A stretch of 64,000 nucleotides of DNA from Glaciibacter superstes DSM 21135. Its GTDB lineage: Bacteria; Actinomycetota; Actinomycetes; Actinomycetales; Microbacteriaceae. Where the stretch lies: contig NZ_ATWH01000015.1 in the NCBI RefSeq assembly GCF_000421145.1, positions 62,001 through 126,000 of the forward strand, in the 5' to 3' direction. Positions 18,176 through 27,095 of this stretch are shown one piece after another. How positions within the stretch are numbered: the stretch's first letter is position 1; each line of letters begins with the position of its first letter. The notes under the pieces were generated by a model. That model searched no databases. It saw nothing but the letters and a program-made list of their open reading frames with translations, and was not told the origin of the DNA. A program made the translations under genes and the position numbers.

Positions 18176-19279
18176 ATGCCCTCAGCAGCAGACCGCGAGA
18201 AGTCGCTCGAAACCGCTCTTGCCCAGATCGATCGACAGTTCGGCAAGGGCTCCGTCATGCGGCTCGGAAGTGATGACCGCGCACCCGTCGAGACCATCTC
18301 CACCGGGTCCATTGCGCTCGACGTCGCGCTCGGCGTCGGCGGGCTTCCACGTGGCAGGATCGTCGAGATCTACGGCCCGGAGTCATCGGGTAAAACCACC
18401 CTTACGCTGCACGCCATCGCGAACGCGCAGAAGAATGGCGGCATCGCCGCGTTCATTGACGCGGAGCACGCGCTCGATCCCGAATACGCCAAGAAGCTCG
18501 GCGTCGACATCGATGCCCTCCTGGTCTCGCAGCCCGACACCGGTGAACAGGCTCTCGAGATCGCCGACATGCTCGTGCGAAGTGGTTCCATCGACCTCAT
18601 CGTCATCGACTCCGTTGCGGCTCTCGTGCCGCGCGCCGAGATCGAGGGAGAGATGGGCGACTCGCACGTTGGCCTCCAGGCCAGGCTGATGTCACAGGCG
18701 CTGCGGAAGCTCACCGGTGGCCTCAGCCAGACCAACACCACGATGATCTTCATCAACCAGCTGCGCGAGAAGATTGGTGTGTTCTTCGGCAGCCCCGAGA
18801 CCACCGCCGGGGGCAAGGCGCTCAAGTTCTACGCATCCGTCCGCCTCGACATCCGTCGTATCGAGACGTTGAAAGACGGCACGGAAGCCGTGGGTAACCG
18901 CACCAGAGTCAAGGTCGTCAAGAACAAGATGGCACCGCCGTTCAAACAGGCGGAATTCGACATCATCTATGGCATCGGCATCTCCCGCGAGGGCAGCCTG
19001 ATCGACTTCGGAGTCGACCACGGCATCGTCAAGAAGTCTGGCGCCTGGTACACCTACGACGGCGACCAGCTTGGGCAGGGCAAGGAGAACTCGCGAAACT
19101 TCCTGCTTAAGAATGCCGACATCGCCAACGAGATCGAGACGAAGATCCTGAACAAGCTCGGCATCGGACCGGAAGGCGCAGCGGCGAAAGCACTCACCGA
19201 CGCGGCGGCGCTCGAAGCGGCGGCCGCAGGCAACGCGCTGCCGATCCAGGCGAAGCTGGCTGCTCGCAAGGGCGCATAG
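18176..19279 (+). CDS. recA: Recombinase RecA
   Basis: The 367-aa recombinase forms filaments on single-stranded DNA, drives strand exchange and triggers LexA self-cleavage. Walker [10 protein letters not shown] is near 66-74, and [19 protein letters not shown] contains loop L1/L2 sequences. There is no intein, unlike some mycobacterial recA. The ATG at 18176 has the Shine-Dalgarno AAGGAG (18164-18169); the frame is open further upstream, but that stretch is the leader carrying the promoter. The alanine-rich C-terminus is slightly basic (KLAARKGA) and not acidic. recX follows after a short repeat-containing gap. Confidence 0.98.
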   Translation: MPSAADREKSLETALAQIDRQFGKGSVMRLGSDDRAPVETISTGSIALDVALGVGGLPRGRIVEIYGPESSGKTTLTLHAIANAQKNGGIAAFIDAEHALDPEYAKKLGVDIDALLVSQPDTGEQALEIADMLVRSGSIDLIVIDSVAALVPRAEIEGEMGDSHVGLQARLMSQALRKLTGGLSQTNTTMIFINQLREKIGVFFGSPETTAGGKALKFYASVRLDIRRIETLKDGTEAVGNRTRVKVVKNKMAPPFKQAEFDIIYGIGISREGSLIDFGVDHGIVKKSGAWYTYDGDQLGQGKENSRNFLLKNADIANEIETKILNKLGIGPEGAAAKALTDAAALEAAAAGNALPIQAKLAARKGA

Positions 19280-19299
19280 CCCAGAGCAATTTTCAGTAG

Positions 19300-19336
19300 C
19301 CCAGCGTTCAGAAACCCAGCGTTCAGAAACCCAGCG
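19300..19336 (+). repeat. Small tandem repeat between recA and recX
   Basis: The 15-bp unit CCCAGCGTTCAGAAA occurs twice in tandem (19300-19314, 19315-19329), followed by a partial third copy CCCAGCG (19330-19336). It lies in the 74-bp gap before recX. Confidence 0.85.
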
Positions 19337-19353
19337 AAAGGCAGGTCACGGGC

Positions 19354-20049
19354 ATGGTGCAATTCGAACCCTCCGACGGAGCGAAGCACGATCTTGCGCC
19401 CGTGACCTACCTGCCCGGCGCGTCGCCCGGCATGAAACGGCGTTCGCCGCTGGAAGGCCGGGGCGATGCCACTCAGATAGTGGTCGCTGCCCAGCCGACG
19501 GACAGTGAGGCTACGGCGGGAGAGCCGATGGCAGGGGCCGACGAATTCGATTCGGCGGAAGAGCGCGAGCGAGCCGAGAAGCTGCTGCTATCCAGGCTGC
19601 GAAGCCGATCGTTGTCTGAGGCGGAGGCGTTCTCCATTCTGGAGGCGACGGATATCGATCCCCAGGAGGCGAGCGATATCGTCGCTCACTTCAGCGAACT
19701 GAAATACATCGACGATCACAAGCTGGCCGACCAGATCATCCACAGTCATCACCAGCGCAAGGGCCTCGGCCGCACCGGGGTTGAAGCCGAGATGCGACGC
19801 AGGCGAATTCATCAGTTTGTCATCATCGAAAAGCTGGAAGAATTGCCAGACGATGAGGCGGAGCGTGCCATCGATCTGGCGGTCAAACGCGTCGCCCAGT
19901 TGAGCCGGTTCGACGATGAAACCGCCGATCGTCGACTGACCGGGTTCCTGATGCGCAAGGGTTATACGTCGAGTGCCGTACGCGCCGCGGTGAAGACCGC
20001 ACTGGCCACCCGCACAGGTTCGTCCGGCTCCGGCGTTCGCTTCCGCTAG
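19354..20049 (+). CDS. recX: RecA modulator RecX
   Basis: The 231-aa protein is the regulator that caps RecA filaments. After a poorly conserved N-terminal 70 residues it has the three-helix repeats of RecX: ERERAEKLLLSRLRSRSLS, then LKYIDDHKLADQIIHSHH and KGLGRTGVEAEMRRRRI, quoted in separate parts, ending FLMRKGYTSSAVRAAVK. Position directly after recA supports the call. The ATG at 19354 is 75 bp after recA; read-through from the SOS promoter is likely. Confidence 0.93.
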   Translation: MVQFEPSDGAKHDLAPVTYLPGASPGMKRRSPLEGRGDATQIVVAAQPTDSEATAGEPMAGADEFDSAEERERAEKLLLSRLRSRSLSEAEAFSILEATDIDPQEASDIVAHFSELKYIDDHKLADQIIHSHHQRKGLGRTGVEAEMRRRRIHQFVIIEKLEELPDDEAERAIDLAVKRVAQLSRFDDETADRRLTGFLMRKGYTSSAVRAAVKTALATRTGSSGSGVRFR

Positions 20050-20071
20050 AGGTACGTAAACTAGACGGATT

Positions 20072-21718
20072 ATGAGCGGACAGACTTTACGGGGATCGGT
20101 GAGAACCGGCGACCTCCTTTCGCGACCAACCCCGATCGCACACTCCGACGCGGCGATCGACGCCGACGGTCACGTTCGCACCTATGAGGTGCGCACCTTC
20201 GGTTGCCAGATGAACGTCCACGACTCCGAGCGGCTGAGCGGGTCGCTTGAGGCTTCCGGCTATGTGGCGGCGAACGGCGCCTTGGCCGACGTCGTCGTCA
20301 TCAACACCTGCGCTGTGCGGGAGAACGCCGACAACAAGCTTTACGGCAACCTCGGATACCTGGCTTCGGTGAAGAGGAAGCACGAGGGCATGCAGATCGC
20401 CGTCGGCGGTTGCCTGGCCCAGAAAGACAAGAACACCATCCTCGACAAGGCCCCGTGGGTCGACGTTGTCTTCGGAACCCACAACATGGGCTCCCTTCCG
20501 AGCCTGCTCGAGCGTGCCCGCCACAACGGCGAGGCCCAGCTTGAGATTCTGGAGTCGCTGGAGACCTTCCCGTCCACGCTGCCCACCCGGCGTGACTCCA
20601 GCTACAGCGGCTGGGTATCGATCTCTGTCGGGTGCAACAACACCTGCACGTTCTGCATCGTGCCAGCCCTTCGCGGCAAGGAGAAAGATCGCCGCCCGGG
20701 TGACATCCTCTCCGAGATCCGCACGCTCGTCGATGACGGCGTGATCGAGGTCACCCTGCTCGGCCAGAACGTCAACTCCTACGGCGTCGAATTCGGCGAC
20801 CGGCTCGCGTTCGGCAAACTGCTGCGAGCCGCCGGAGAGATCGAAGGCCTCGAGCGCATCAGGTTCACCAGCCCGCATCCGGCCGCCTTCACCGACGACG
20901 TCATCGACGCGATGGCGGAGACTCCGACGGTGATGCCGCAGCTTCACATGCCACTGCAGTCGGGCTCTGACCGCATCCTCAAGGCGATGCGGCGCTCCTA
21001 CCGGTCAACGAAGTTCCTTGGAATCCTCGACCGCGTGCGCGAGCGCATGCCTCACGCCGCAATCAGCACCGACATCATCGTTGGCTTCCCCGGTGAGACC
21101 GAAGAAGACTTCCAGGAGACCCTGCGAGTGGTCGAGGCGGCGCGTTTTGCGACCGCGTTCACTTTCCAGTACTCGATCCGTCCTGGAACGCCGGCCGCGA
21201 CGCTTCCCGACCAGGTGCCGAAGGCCGTTGTGCAGGACCGGTACGAACGTCTCCAGGTGCTCCAGGACCGTATCTCCTGGGAAGAGAACCAGAAGGTCGT
21301 TGGCCGCGAGGTCGAACTGCTCGTTGCCAGTGGTGAAGGTCGGAAGGATTCCGACACTCACCGGATGAGCGGTCGTGCTGCCGACAGCCGATTGGTGCAC
21401 TTCGCCGTACCAGAAGGATCGGAAACCCCGCGCCCCGGCGACATGGTCACGGTAACGGTCACGCAGGCTGCACCGTTCCACCTGATCGCGGACTCCGTCG
21501 ATGACGCGCCCCTGCGCATCCGTCGCACGACTGCAGGCGATGCCTGGGACCGCGCGGAAGCCGACTCCTGTGCGGTTGCAGTCCCGGCAGGCAGTGTGTC
21601 TTCCAGCGGCACAGGACCGGTGTCGCTGGGCCTGCCAACTGTGGGCTTGCCGTCACTTCAACTCCACAGCGGTGCGACAACAGTCCCGATCTACGACCCC
21701 ACGGACTCAGAGCGCTAG
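20072..21718 (+). CDS. miaB: tRNA-2-methylthio-N6-dimethylallyladenosine synthase
   Basis: This radical-SAM methylthiotransferase converts i6A37 to ms2i6A37 in tRNAs reading U-initial codons. The 548-aa protein has the UPF0004 domain with Cys45, Cys80 and Cys114, the radical-SAM cluster CNNTCTFC (188-195; Cys188, 192, 195), and a C-terminal TRAM region near 410-470. The chain is longer than the usual 470-510 aa because of a 35-residue N-terminal extension and a Ser/Thr/Gly-rich tail of about 55 residues. Start ATG at 20072, with TAAACT (20057-20062) 9 nt upstream. Its partner miaA begins 5 nt after the stop. Confidence 0.96.
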   Translation: MSGQTLRGSVRTGDLLSRPTPIAHSDAAIDADGHVRTYEVRTFGCQMNVHDSERLSGSLEASGYVAANGALADVVVINTCAVRENADNKLYGNLGYLASVKRKHEGMQIAVGGCLAQKDKNTILDKAPWVDVVFGTHNMGSLPSLLERARHNGEAQLEILESLETFPSTLPTRRDSSYSGWVSISVGCNNTCTFCIVPALRGKEKDRRPGDILSEIRTLVDDGVIEVTLLGQNVNSYGVEFGDRLAFGKLLRAAGEIEGLERIRFTSPHPAAFTDDVIDAMAETPTVMPQLHMPLQSGSDRILKAMRRSYRSTKFLGILDRVRERMPHAAISTDIIVGFPGETEEDFQETLRVVEAARFATAFTFQYSIRPGTPAATLPDQVPKAVVQDRYERLQVLQDRISWEENQKVVGREVELLVASGEGRKDSDTHRMSGRAADSRLVHFAVPEGSETPRPGDMVTVTVTQAAPFHLIADSVDDAPLRIRRTTAGDAWDRAEADSCAVAVPAGSVSSSGTGPVSLGLPTVGLPSLQLHSGATTVPIYDPTDSER

Positions 21719-21723
21719 CGACC

Positions 21724-22659
21724 GTGCTCGTCGTCATCGTCGGACCGACTGGGACCGGCAAGTCCGAGCTGTCGCTCGATGTCGCCGAGCGGCTGGCAGA
21801 ACGTGGCCGGGCCGTCGAGGTCATCAACGCCGATGCAATGCAGCTCTACCGGGGTATGGACGTAGGAACGGCCAAGCTGCCCATCGAGGCGCGCCGCGGC
21901 ATCCCACACCACCTGCTCGACGTGCTCGACGTGACCGACGAAGCGACCGTGGCGCGCTATCAGGAGGATGCCAGGGCAGCGATAGCCGAAGTTCTGGCTC
22001 GCGGCGCCGTTCCCATCCTGGTGGGCGGCTCCGGGCTCTACGTCTCCTCCGTGATCTATGACTTCCGGTTCCCCGGTACCGATCCAGAGCTCCGTGCGCG
22101 GCTCGAGGCCGACCTGGTCGAACACGGCCCAGGCGCGCTGCATGCCAGGCTCACAGCCATCGATCCGCAGGCGGCGGAGCGAATCGGCGCCAGCAACGGG
22201 CGACGACTGGTGCGCGCGCTGGAGGTTGTGGAGATCACCGGGAAGCCGCACGCTGCGTCGCTGCCCGAACAACCGGTGCCCTGGATGCCAGAGGTCGCCA
22301 TTGGCCTGACAGCGCCCCGTGAGGAGCTCACGGCGCGCCTCGATGCCAGAGTCGAAGCGATGTGGGCGGATGGTCTCGTCGACGAGGTGGAATCACTGGT
22401 GCCGATGGGAATCGAACACGGCATCACGGCCAGTCGGGCCATCGGTTACGCGCAGGCGCTCGGGCAGTTGCAGGGGACGCTCAGCGAGCCAGAGGCGATC
22501 GAGATCACCCAGCAGCTGACCCGTCGCTACGCGCGGCGGCAGGTGAGCTGGTTCAAGCGCTACCCCGGCACCCGCTGGTTCGAGACCGGGGCGGGGGTTC
22601 CTGCCGGTGAGCGCGTTGACGGTGTCTCCGCTCTCATCCACGGTGCGCTGTCAGCTTGA
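21724..22659 (+). CDS. miaA: tRNA dimethylallyltransferase
   Basis: The 311-aa enzyme transfers dimethylallyl from DMAPP to A37 of tRNA, making the substrate for MiaB. The P-loop [11 protein letters not shown] is at 7-17, and [28 protein letters not shown] and [11 protein letters not shown] are family signatures, with [15 protein letters not shown] near the C-terminus. The GTG at 21724 lies 5 nt after the miaB stop, so the two are coupled. dapF begins 50 bp downstream from its own promoter. Confidence 0.96.
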   Translation: MLVVIVGPTGTGKSELSLDVAERLAERGRAVEVINADAMQLYRGMDVGTAKLPIEARRGIPHHLLDVLDVTDEATVARYQEDARAAIAEVLARGAVPILVGGSGLYVSSVIYDFRFPGTDPELRARLEADLVEHGPGALHARLTAIDPQAAERIGASNGRRLVRALEVVEITGKPHAASLPEQPVPWMPEVAIGLTAPREELTARLDARVEAMWADGLVDEVESLVPMGIEHGITASRAIGYAQALGQLQGTLSEPEAIEITQQLTRRYARRQVSWFKRYPGTRWFETGAGVPAGERVDGVSALIHGALSA

Positions 22660-22709
22660 CTGTGCTCGCCTCAAACCGTCCGCCCAGCGCTGCCACATAA
22701 ACTGGTTGG

Positions 22710-23591
22710 ATGGGCATCGATCTGAACTTCACCAAGGGCCAGGGCACCGGAAACGACTTTGTGCTGTTCGCCGACCCAGAGGGTCAGGTCGAGTTGACGC
22801 CCGCTCAGATCCGCGCCGTATGCGACCGCAGATTCGGCGTCGGTGGCGATGGCATCATCCGCGCTGTGAAGTCCCGCAATCTCGATGCCGGCGCTGCCGC
22901 ACTGGCAGAAGACGACGCCGCGGAATGGTTTATGGACTACTGGAATGCAGACGGCACGCCATCTGAGATGTGTGGCAACGGCATCCGGGTGTATGCACGG
23001 TTCCTCATCGACAATGGTCTGGTCGCGCTTGCAGACGGCGACACGCTCGCAATCGGAACTCGCGGGGGTGTGCGCGACGTGCAGCGGAACCTGACCGGGT
23101 TCCAGGTCGACCTCGGCCGGTGGAAGCTAGAGGGAGGCGAACCGCTGGTGCGGGCCAAGAACCTGCAGGTCGCCAGGCCGGGCCTCGGCATTAATGTCGG
23201 CAACCCGCACGCTGTCGTGGCTCTCGCAGACGACGATGAGCTGGATTCCGCCGACCTGACGTTCATCCCGCAGCTCGATCCAGAGCCGGACGACGGCATC
23301 AACGTCGAATTCGTGGTGCCGCACGACCCTTTGGTGGTTGACGGGGTCGGGCGCATCCGGATGCGCGTTCACGAGCGTGGTAGCGGCGAGACGTTGTCGT
23401 GCGGAACCGGTGCGGCTGCTGCGGCCCTGGCGACCAGGCACTGGGCCGGTGCTGGCGCACCCAACCAGTGGCGGGTCGAAGTGCCGGGCGGTGTCCTCGG
23501 CGTGCGGATGTTCCCTACGGAAGACGGCGAGCACGTGTCGCTCTCTGGGCCCGCTGATCTGGTTTTCGACGGCGTGCTCGGCGTCGCCTGA
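22710..23591 (+). CDS. dapF: Diaminopimelate epimerase
   Basis: The enzyme interconverts LL- and meso-diaminopimelate for lysine and peptidoglycan synthesis. The 293-aa protein has the two catalytic cysteines in MCGNGIR (Cys88) and LSCGTGA (Cys231), and NVGNPHAVV and NVEFVV between them. The ATG at 22710 follows TAAACT (22698-22703) by 6 nt with no Shine-Dalgarno, which indicates a leaderless transcript separate from miaBA. The next gene is convergent, with 38 bp between the stops and no clear terminator. Confidence 0.96.
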   Translation: MGIDLNFTKGQGTGNDFVLFADPEGQVELTPAQIRAVCDRRFGVGGDGIIRAVKSRNLDAGAAALAEDDAAEWFMDYWNADGTPSEMCGNGIRVYARFLIDNGLVALADGDTLAIGTRGGVRDVQRNLTGFQVDLGRWKLEGGEPLVRAKNLQVARPGLGINVGNPHAVVALADDDELDSADLTFIPQLDPEPDDGINVEFVVPHDPLVVDGVGRIRMRVHERGSGETLSCGTGAAAAALATRHWAGAGAPNQWRVEVPGGVLGVRMFPTEDGEHVSLSGPADLVFDGVLGVA

Positions 23592-23629
23592 GCCGCGTCG
23601 CCTCGGCCGCATCGCCTGGGCGGCCGAGG

Positions 23630-24250
23630 CTAGACGGACTGCTCGCGGTGCTTGACGTGCAGCACCCGGAAGCCCTTGCTCGTTGCCGCTCGCGTGATGG
23701 CATATTCGTGCGGAAGCTCCCCCTGCAGCCAGCGCTGCAGTGAATCGGAGCCGAGGTTGCGCTGAACGACGAGCCAGGCGTCAGAACCGAACTCCAGCCT
23801 CGGCAGCCAGGCCAGCAGCAGGTTGTGCAACTCGTTCTTCCCGACCCGGATGGGCGGGTTCGACCAGATCGTGCGGAACCGGAGGTCGCCGGGAACATCT
23901 GCGGGCACAACGGCGTTGATATTCGAGAGTCCGAGTTTTGCGGCGTTCATCCGCACCAGGTGGAGGGCTCGCTCATTGACGTCAACGGCCCAGATCGTCG
24001 CATGCGGTGATGCGATGGCGAGGTGAAGGCTGATCGGCCCCCAGCCGCAGCCGAGATCAAGAAAGTCTCCACCGGGCGGTGGCGCTGGAGTGTTGGCAAG
24101 CAGAACCTGAGTACCGGTATCGATGTGTTCCGGGCTGAAGACGGCATTCGCCGTCGTCAATTCATACGACGCTCCGGCCAACTGCACCACAATTTGTCGC
24201 AGTTTGAGTTCGCTGTCGGGCGCCGAAGAGAAATAGTGCTCAGGGGCCAT
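23630..24250 (-). CDS. Class I SAM methyltransferase, RsmC/RlmG-like
   Basis: The 206-aa protein is a small-domain methyltransferase of the MTS family. Motif I is LDLGCGWGP (65-73), the acidic residue that binds SAM is in AVDVNERAL, and the catalytic motif is NPPIRVGK (131-138), which corresponds to NPPFH-G of the RsmC/RlmG rRNA N2-guanine methyltransferases. Single-domain relatives are common in actinobacteria; the exact rRNA target is not deducible. The start at 24250 is supported by TACGTT on the minus strand (24258-24263), ending 7 nt before the ATG. It is divergent from hflX, with only 42 bp between the start codons. Confidence 0.85.
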   Translation of the reverse strand: MAPEHYFSSAPDSELKLRQIVVQLAGASYELTTANAVFSPEHIDTGTQVLLANTPAPPPGGDFLDLGCGWGPISLHLAIASPHATIWAVDVNERALHLVRMNAAKLGLSNINAVVPADVPGDLRFRTIWSNPPIRVGKNELHNLLLAWLPRLEFGSDAWLVVQRNLGSDSLQRWLQGELPHEYAITRAATSKGFRVLHVKHREQSV

Positions 24251-24292
24251 AGAGGAAAACGTACCGGAGTTAGAGGAACTAGGGTTAAAGCA
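24251..24292. promoter_or_regulatory. Compact divergent promoter region, methyltransferase / hflX
   Basis: The whole 42-bp gap between the two start codons holds a leftward -10 TACGTT (24258-24263, minus strand) and a rightward -10 TAGGGT (24280-24285), each ending 7 nt before its ATG. The -35 region of each promoter must lie in or over the other gene's first codons. Confidence 0.6.
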
Positions 24293-25855
24293 ATGATTGA
24301 ACCGACCAGGCAAGAAAACAACGACGACGTTGTGGCGCGCGTGCTGGCGAACGCCGATTCGCACGCGGCGGGATACTCGCTGTTCACCGCGGGTACTGCG
24401 CAGGCGTTGCAGGCCGATACCGCGCGCGATCGGGCCTTCGGTGACGACCACGCCGACGACCATGACGGCGACCAGTTCGACCGCGAAGACCGCAACGCGC
24501 TCCGTCGTGTCGGTGGTCTCTCGACCGAGCTTGAAGACGTCACAGAGGTCGAATACCGGCAGCTTCGGCTCGAGAACGTCGTCTTGATCGGCATCTATTC
24601 CCAAGGCACTGTGACGGATGCCGAGAATTCGCTGCGTGAACTGGCGGCACTAGCCGAGACCGCAGGGGCCACCGTTCTCGACGGTCTGCTTCAGCGCAGG
24701 CCCCACCCAGATCCCAGCACCTATCTCGGCAAGGGGAAAGCGGCCGAACTGGCCGGCGTTGTGCAATCGCTCGGCGCTGACACCGTTATCGCCGATACCG
24801 AACTCGCGCCCAGCCAGCGACGCGCGCTGGAAGACGTGGTCAAGGTCAAAGTCATTGACCGCACCGCCGTCATCCTCGACATCTTCAGCCAGCACGCCAA
24901 GAGCAGGGAGGGCAAGGCTCAGGTCGAGCTCGCCCAGCTCGAGTACCTGCTCCCGCGCCTGCGCGGCTGGGGTGAGTCGATGTCCCGCCAGGCCGGTGGC
25001 CAGGTCGGTGGCGCCGGTGCCGGGATGGGCTCGCGCGGACCAGGTGAGACCAAGATCGAACTCGATCGTCGTCGCATCCACACCCGCATGGCGAAGCTGC
25101 GCAAGCAGATCATCGCGATGAAGCCGGCCAGGGAGGCCAAGCGGGCGAACCGCAAGCGCAACTCCGTGCCATCCGTTGCCATCGCCGGCTACACGAACGC
25201 CGGCAAATCGAGCCTGCTCAACCGCATCACCCGTGCCGGCGTCCTGGTGGAGAATTCGCTGTTCGCCACGCTGGACGCCACCGTGCGCAAGTCAACGACG
25301 GACGACGGCCAGCTCTACACGCTCGCCGACACCGTCGGATTTGTGCGCAATCTGCCGCACCAGCTGGTCGAAGCCTTCCGCTCTACCCTCGAAGAAGTCG
25401 CAGATTCCGATGTCATCGTGCACGTCGTCGACGGGTCGCACCCCGACCCTGCCAGCCAGCTGGCCACCGTGCGCGACGTGATCGGCGAGGTCGGGGCCCG
25501 CGACATCCCGGAGATCGTGGTCTTCAACAAGAGTGACCTGGTCAGCGAAGACGACCGTCTGGTGCTGCGCGGCCTCGAACCGCGTGCCATCTTCGTGTCT
25601 GCACGAACCGGAGAAGGTATTGAAGAGGTGCTGACGGCGATCGCCGATCTGGTGCCGCGCCCGCAGATCGAACTCGACCTTCTCATCCCGTATGAGCGCG
25701 GAGACCTGATCACGGTGCTGCACGAGCACGGTCGTGTTCTCTCGACGTCGTATGCGGAGACCGGAACTCGCGTGCGGGCCATGGTGACACCGGAGATCGA
25801 GCCGCAGTTCACGCCGTTCGTGACGACCGAACCGGCAGAGACCGTCACCGCCTAG
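24293..25855 (+). CDS. hflX: GTPase HflX
   Basis: The 520-aa GTPase splits stalled or heat-damaged ribosomes. The N-terminal HflX domain includes DPSTYLGKGKAAEL and ADTELAPSQRRALED, a glycine linker QAGGQVGGAGAGMGSRGPGE precedes the G domain, and G1 is GYTNAGKSSLLNRI with G3 DTVGF, G4 NKSD and G5 SARTG. An Asp/His-rich patch near 40-60 is specific to this protein. The ATG at 24293 follows TAGGGT by 7 nt. The frame is open far upstream, but that region is antisense to the methyltransferase gene and lies before the promoter. Confidence 0.95.
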   Translation: MIEPTRQENNDDVVARVLANADSHAAGYSLFTAGTAQALQADTARDRAFGDDHADDHDGDQFDREDRNALRRVGGLSTELEDVTEVEYRQLRLENVVLIGIYSQGTVTDAENSLRELAALAETAGATVLDGLLQRRPHPDPSTYLGKGKAAELAGVVQSLGADTVIADTELAPSQRRALEDVVKVKVIDRTAVILDIFSQHAKSREGKAQVELAQLEYLLPRLRGWGESMSRQAGGQVGGAGAGMGSRGPGETKIELDRRRIHTRMAKLRKQIIAMKPAREAKRANRKRNSVPSVAIAGYTNAGKSSLLNRITRAGVLVENSLFATLDATVRKSTTDDGQLYTLADTVGFVRNLPHQLVEAFRSTLEEVADSDVIVHVVDGSHPDPASQLATVRDVIGEVGARDIPEIVVFNKSDLVSEDDRLVLRGLEPRAIFVSARTGEGIEEVLTAIADLVPRPQIELDLLIPYERGDLITVLHEHGRVLSTSYAETGTRVRAMVTPEIEPQFTPFVTTEPAETVTA

Positions 25856-25916
25856 TTCCCTCTTCGGCGAGGCGCAACATTCAGTCACACTCTGGCAATC
25901 AAGGCCGCCGCGGGGT

Positions 25917-26062
25917 TAGAGTCTTCCCAATCGTTGCCGTCGGGCCAATCGTTGACTGTGGGTTTGTCCGACCGCATGGAGCGACAGCCGAGCCCGGCAC
26001 CCGCCCGCGAACACCACCAGCTCACGCCGGCGGTTCGCGGCCGTCCGGCCGCATCTGACTGA
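25917..26062 (+). promoter_or_regulatory. Leader region of metF with a hairpin and a possible 28-codon upstream ORF
   Basis: The 232-bp gap before metF has a TAGAGT hexamer (25917-25922) that could be a -10. A perfect 8-bp inverted repeat CCGCGAAC/GTTCGCGG (26005-26012, 26033-26040) encloses a 20-nt loop. A short ORF, ATG at 25976 to TGA at 26060-26062, overlaps the hairpin; it has one methionine and is not an obvious attenuator peptide. I found no recognisable SAM or cobalamin riboswitch core. Confidence 0.35.
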
Positions 26063-26087
26063 ACAGCTCTCGTGCAAATGAGGAATC

Positions 26088-27095
26088 ATGACCCAGGCAA
26101 CGGACCCGGCGTGTACCACGCGCGTCCCGTTTTCCTTCGAACTGTATCCGCCGAGATCGGATGCGGCCGCCTCCGCCCTGCACGCCACTATCGACCGGTT
26201 GGCAGCGGCGGGTCCTGAGTTCATTTCCGTCACGTATGGTGCCAACGGCTCCTCGCGCGGTTCTTCACTCGAGGTGTTGAAGTACATCCTCGCGGCGACA
26301 GCTGTCGAGCCGATGGCCCACCTGACCTGCGTCGGTTCATCGCACACCGAAGCGAACCGGCTGATCCGCGAATTCCTCGATGCCGGCATCCGGAACTTTC
26401 TCGCCATTCGTGGCGACCCGCCTGCCGGCGTCCTGGAGACAGAACCATTCCTCGGCGACCTGAAGAGCGCGGGGGAGCTGGTGCAGCTGATTCACCGGGT
26501 GCAGGCCGAGCGGGTTCCGTACCAGGAGAGTGTCATCCCCGGCCTGCCGCAGGCACGCTCGGTCAAGACCGAGCGTGAGAAGGTGCGCATCGCGGTTGCC
26601 GCGTTCCCCAACGGGCACCCGAGTTCGCGGTCGACCTCACAGGACATCGACACACTCCTGGCCAAGCAGGCCGCCGGCGCCAACCTCGCGGTGACGCAGT
26701 TGTTCTTCCACGCCGACCACTACCTCAGCTTTATCCAGCGCGCGCGGGAAGCCGGGGTCGAGTTCCCGATCCTCCCTGGGATCATGCCGGTGACCAGCCC
26801 GACTCGGCTGCGGCGCATCCTCGAGCTCTCCGGTGAAGAGTTGCCGTCAGAGCTGTCGATCCAGCTCGAGGTCGAACCGACCGATGAGGGGCAACGTGAG
26901 ATCGGCACCCTGCACGCGGTGAGGCTGGGCAATGAACTTCTCGCCGGCGGCGCTCCAGGCCTGCACCTCTACGCGTTCAACCAGCACGAAACCGTGCTCT
27001 CCGTGCTCGAAGGCTGCGGCGTGCTTGGCGCCCAGAACCGCACACCCACCCTGTCCCATCCCGCATTCGCCAACACAGTCAAGGAATCCGTATGA
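26088..27095 (+). CDS. metF: Methylenetetrahydrofolate reductase
   Basis: The flavoenzyme reduces 5,10-methylene-THF to 5-methyl-THF, the methyl donor for MetE. The 335-aa protein has the TIM-barrel motifs FSFELYPPRS, FISVTYGANGS, HLTCVGSS, FLAIRGDPPAG and ANLAVTQLFF followed by LPGIMPVTS. The ATG at 26088 has GAGGAAUC-like spacing (GAGGA at 26080-26084). Its stop overlaps the metE start by ATGA, so folate methyl-group supply and use are produced together. Confidence 0.96.
   Translation: MTQATDPACTTRVPFSFELYPPRSDAAASALHATIDRLAAAGPEFISVTYGANGSSRGSSLEVLKYILAATAVEPMAHLTCVGSSHTEANRLIREFLDAGIRNFLAIRGDPPAGVLETEPFLGDLKSAGELVQLIHRVQAERVPYQESVIPGLPQARSVKTEREKVRIAVAAFPNGHPSSRSTSQDIDTLLAKQAAGANLAVTQLFFHADHYLSFIQRAREAGVEFPILPGIMPVTSPTRLRRILELSGEELPSELSIQLEVEPTDEGQREIGTLHAVRLGNELLAGGAPGLHLYAFNQHETVLSVLEGCGVLGAQNRTPTLSHPAFANTVKESV

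Noticed and set aside
23251-24292. Earlier start of hflX at 24023
   Set aside because: That stretch is antisense to the methyltransferase coding region and lies upstream of the hflX promoter.
25856-26087. SAM or cobalamin riboswitch upstream of metF
   Set aside because: None of the conserved core sequences I know for these classes could be found; only a simple stem-loop is visible.
25916-26407. Minus-strand frame covering the metF upstream gap
   Set aside because: Most of it is antisense to metF and it has no start signal or recognisable domain.
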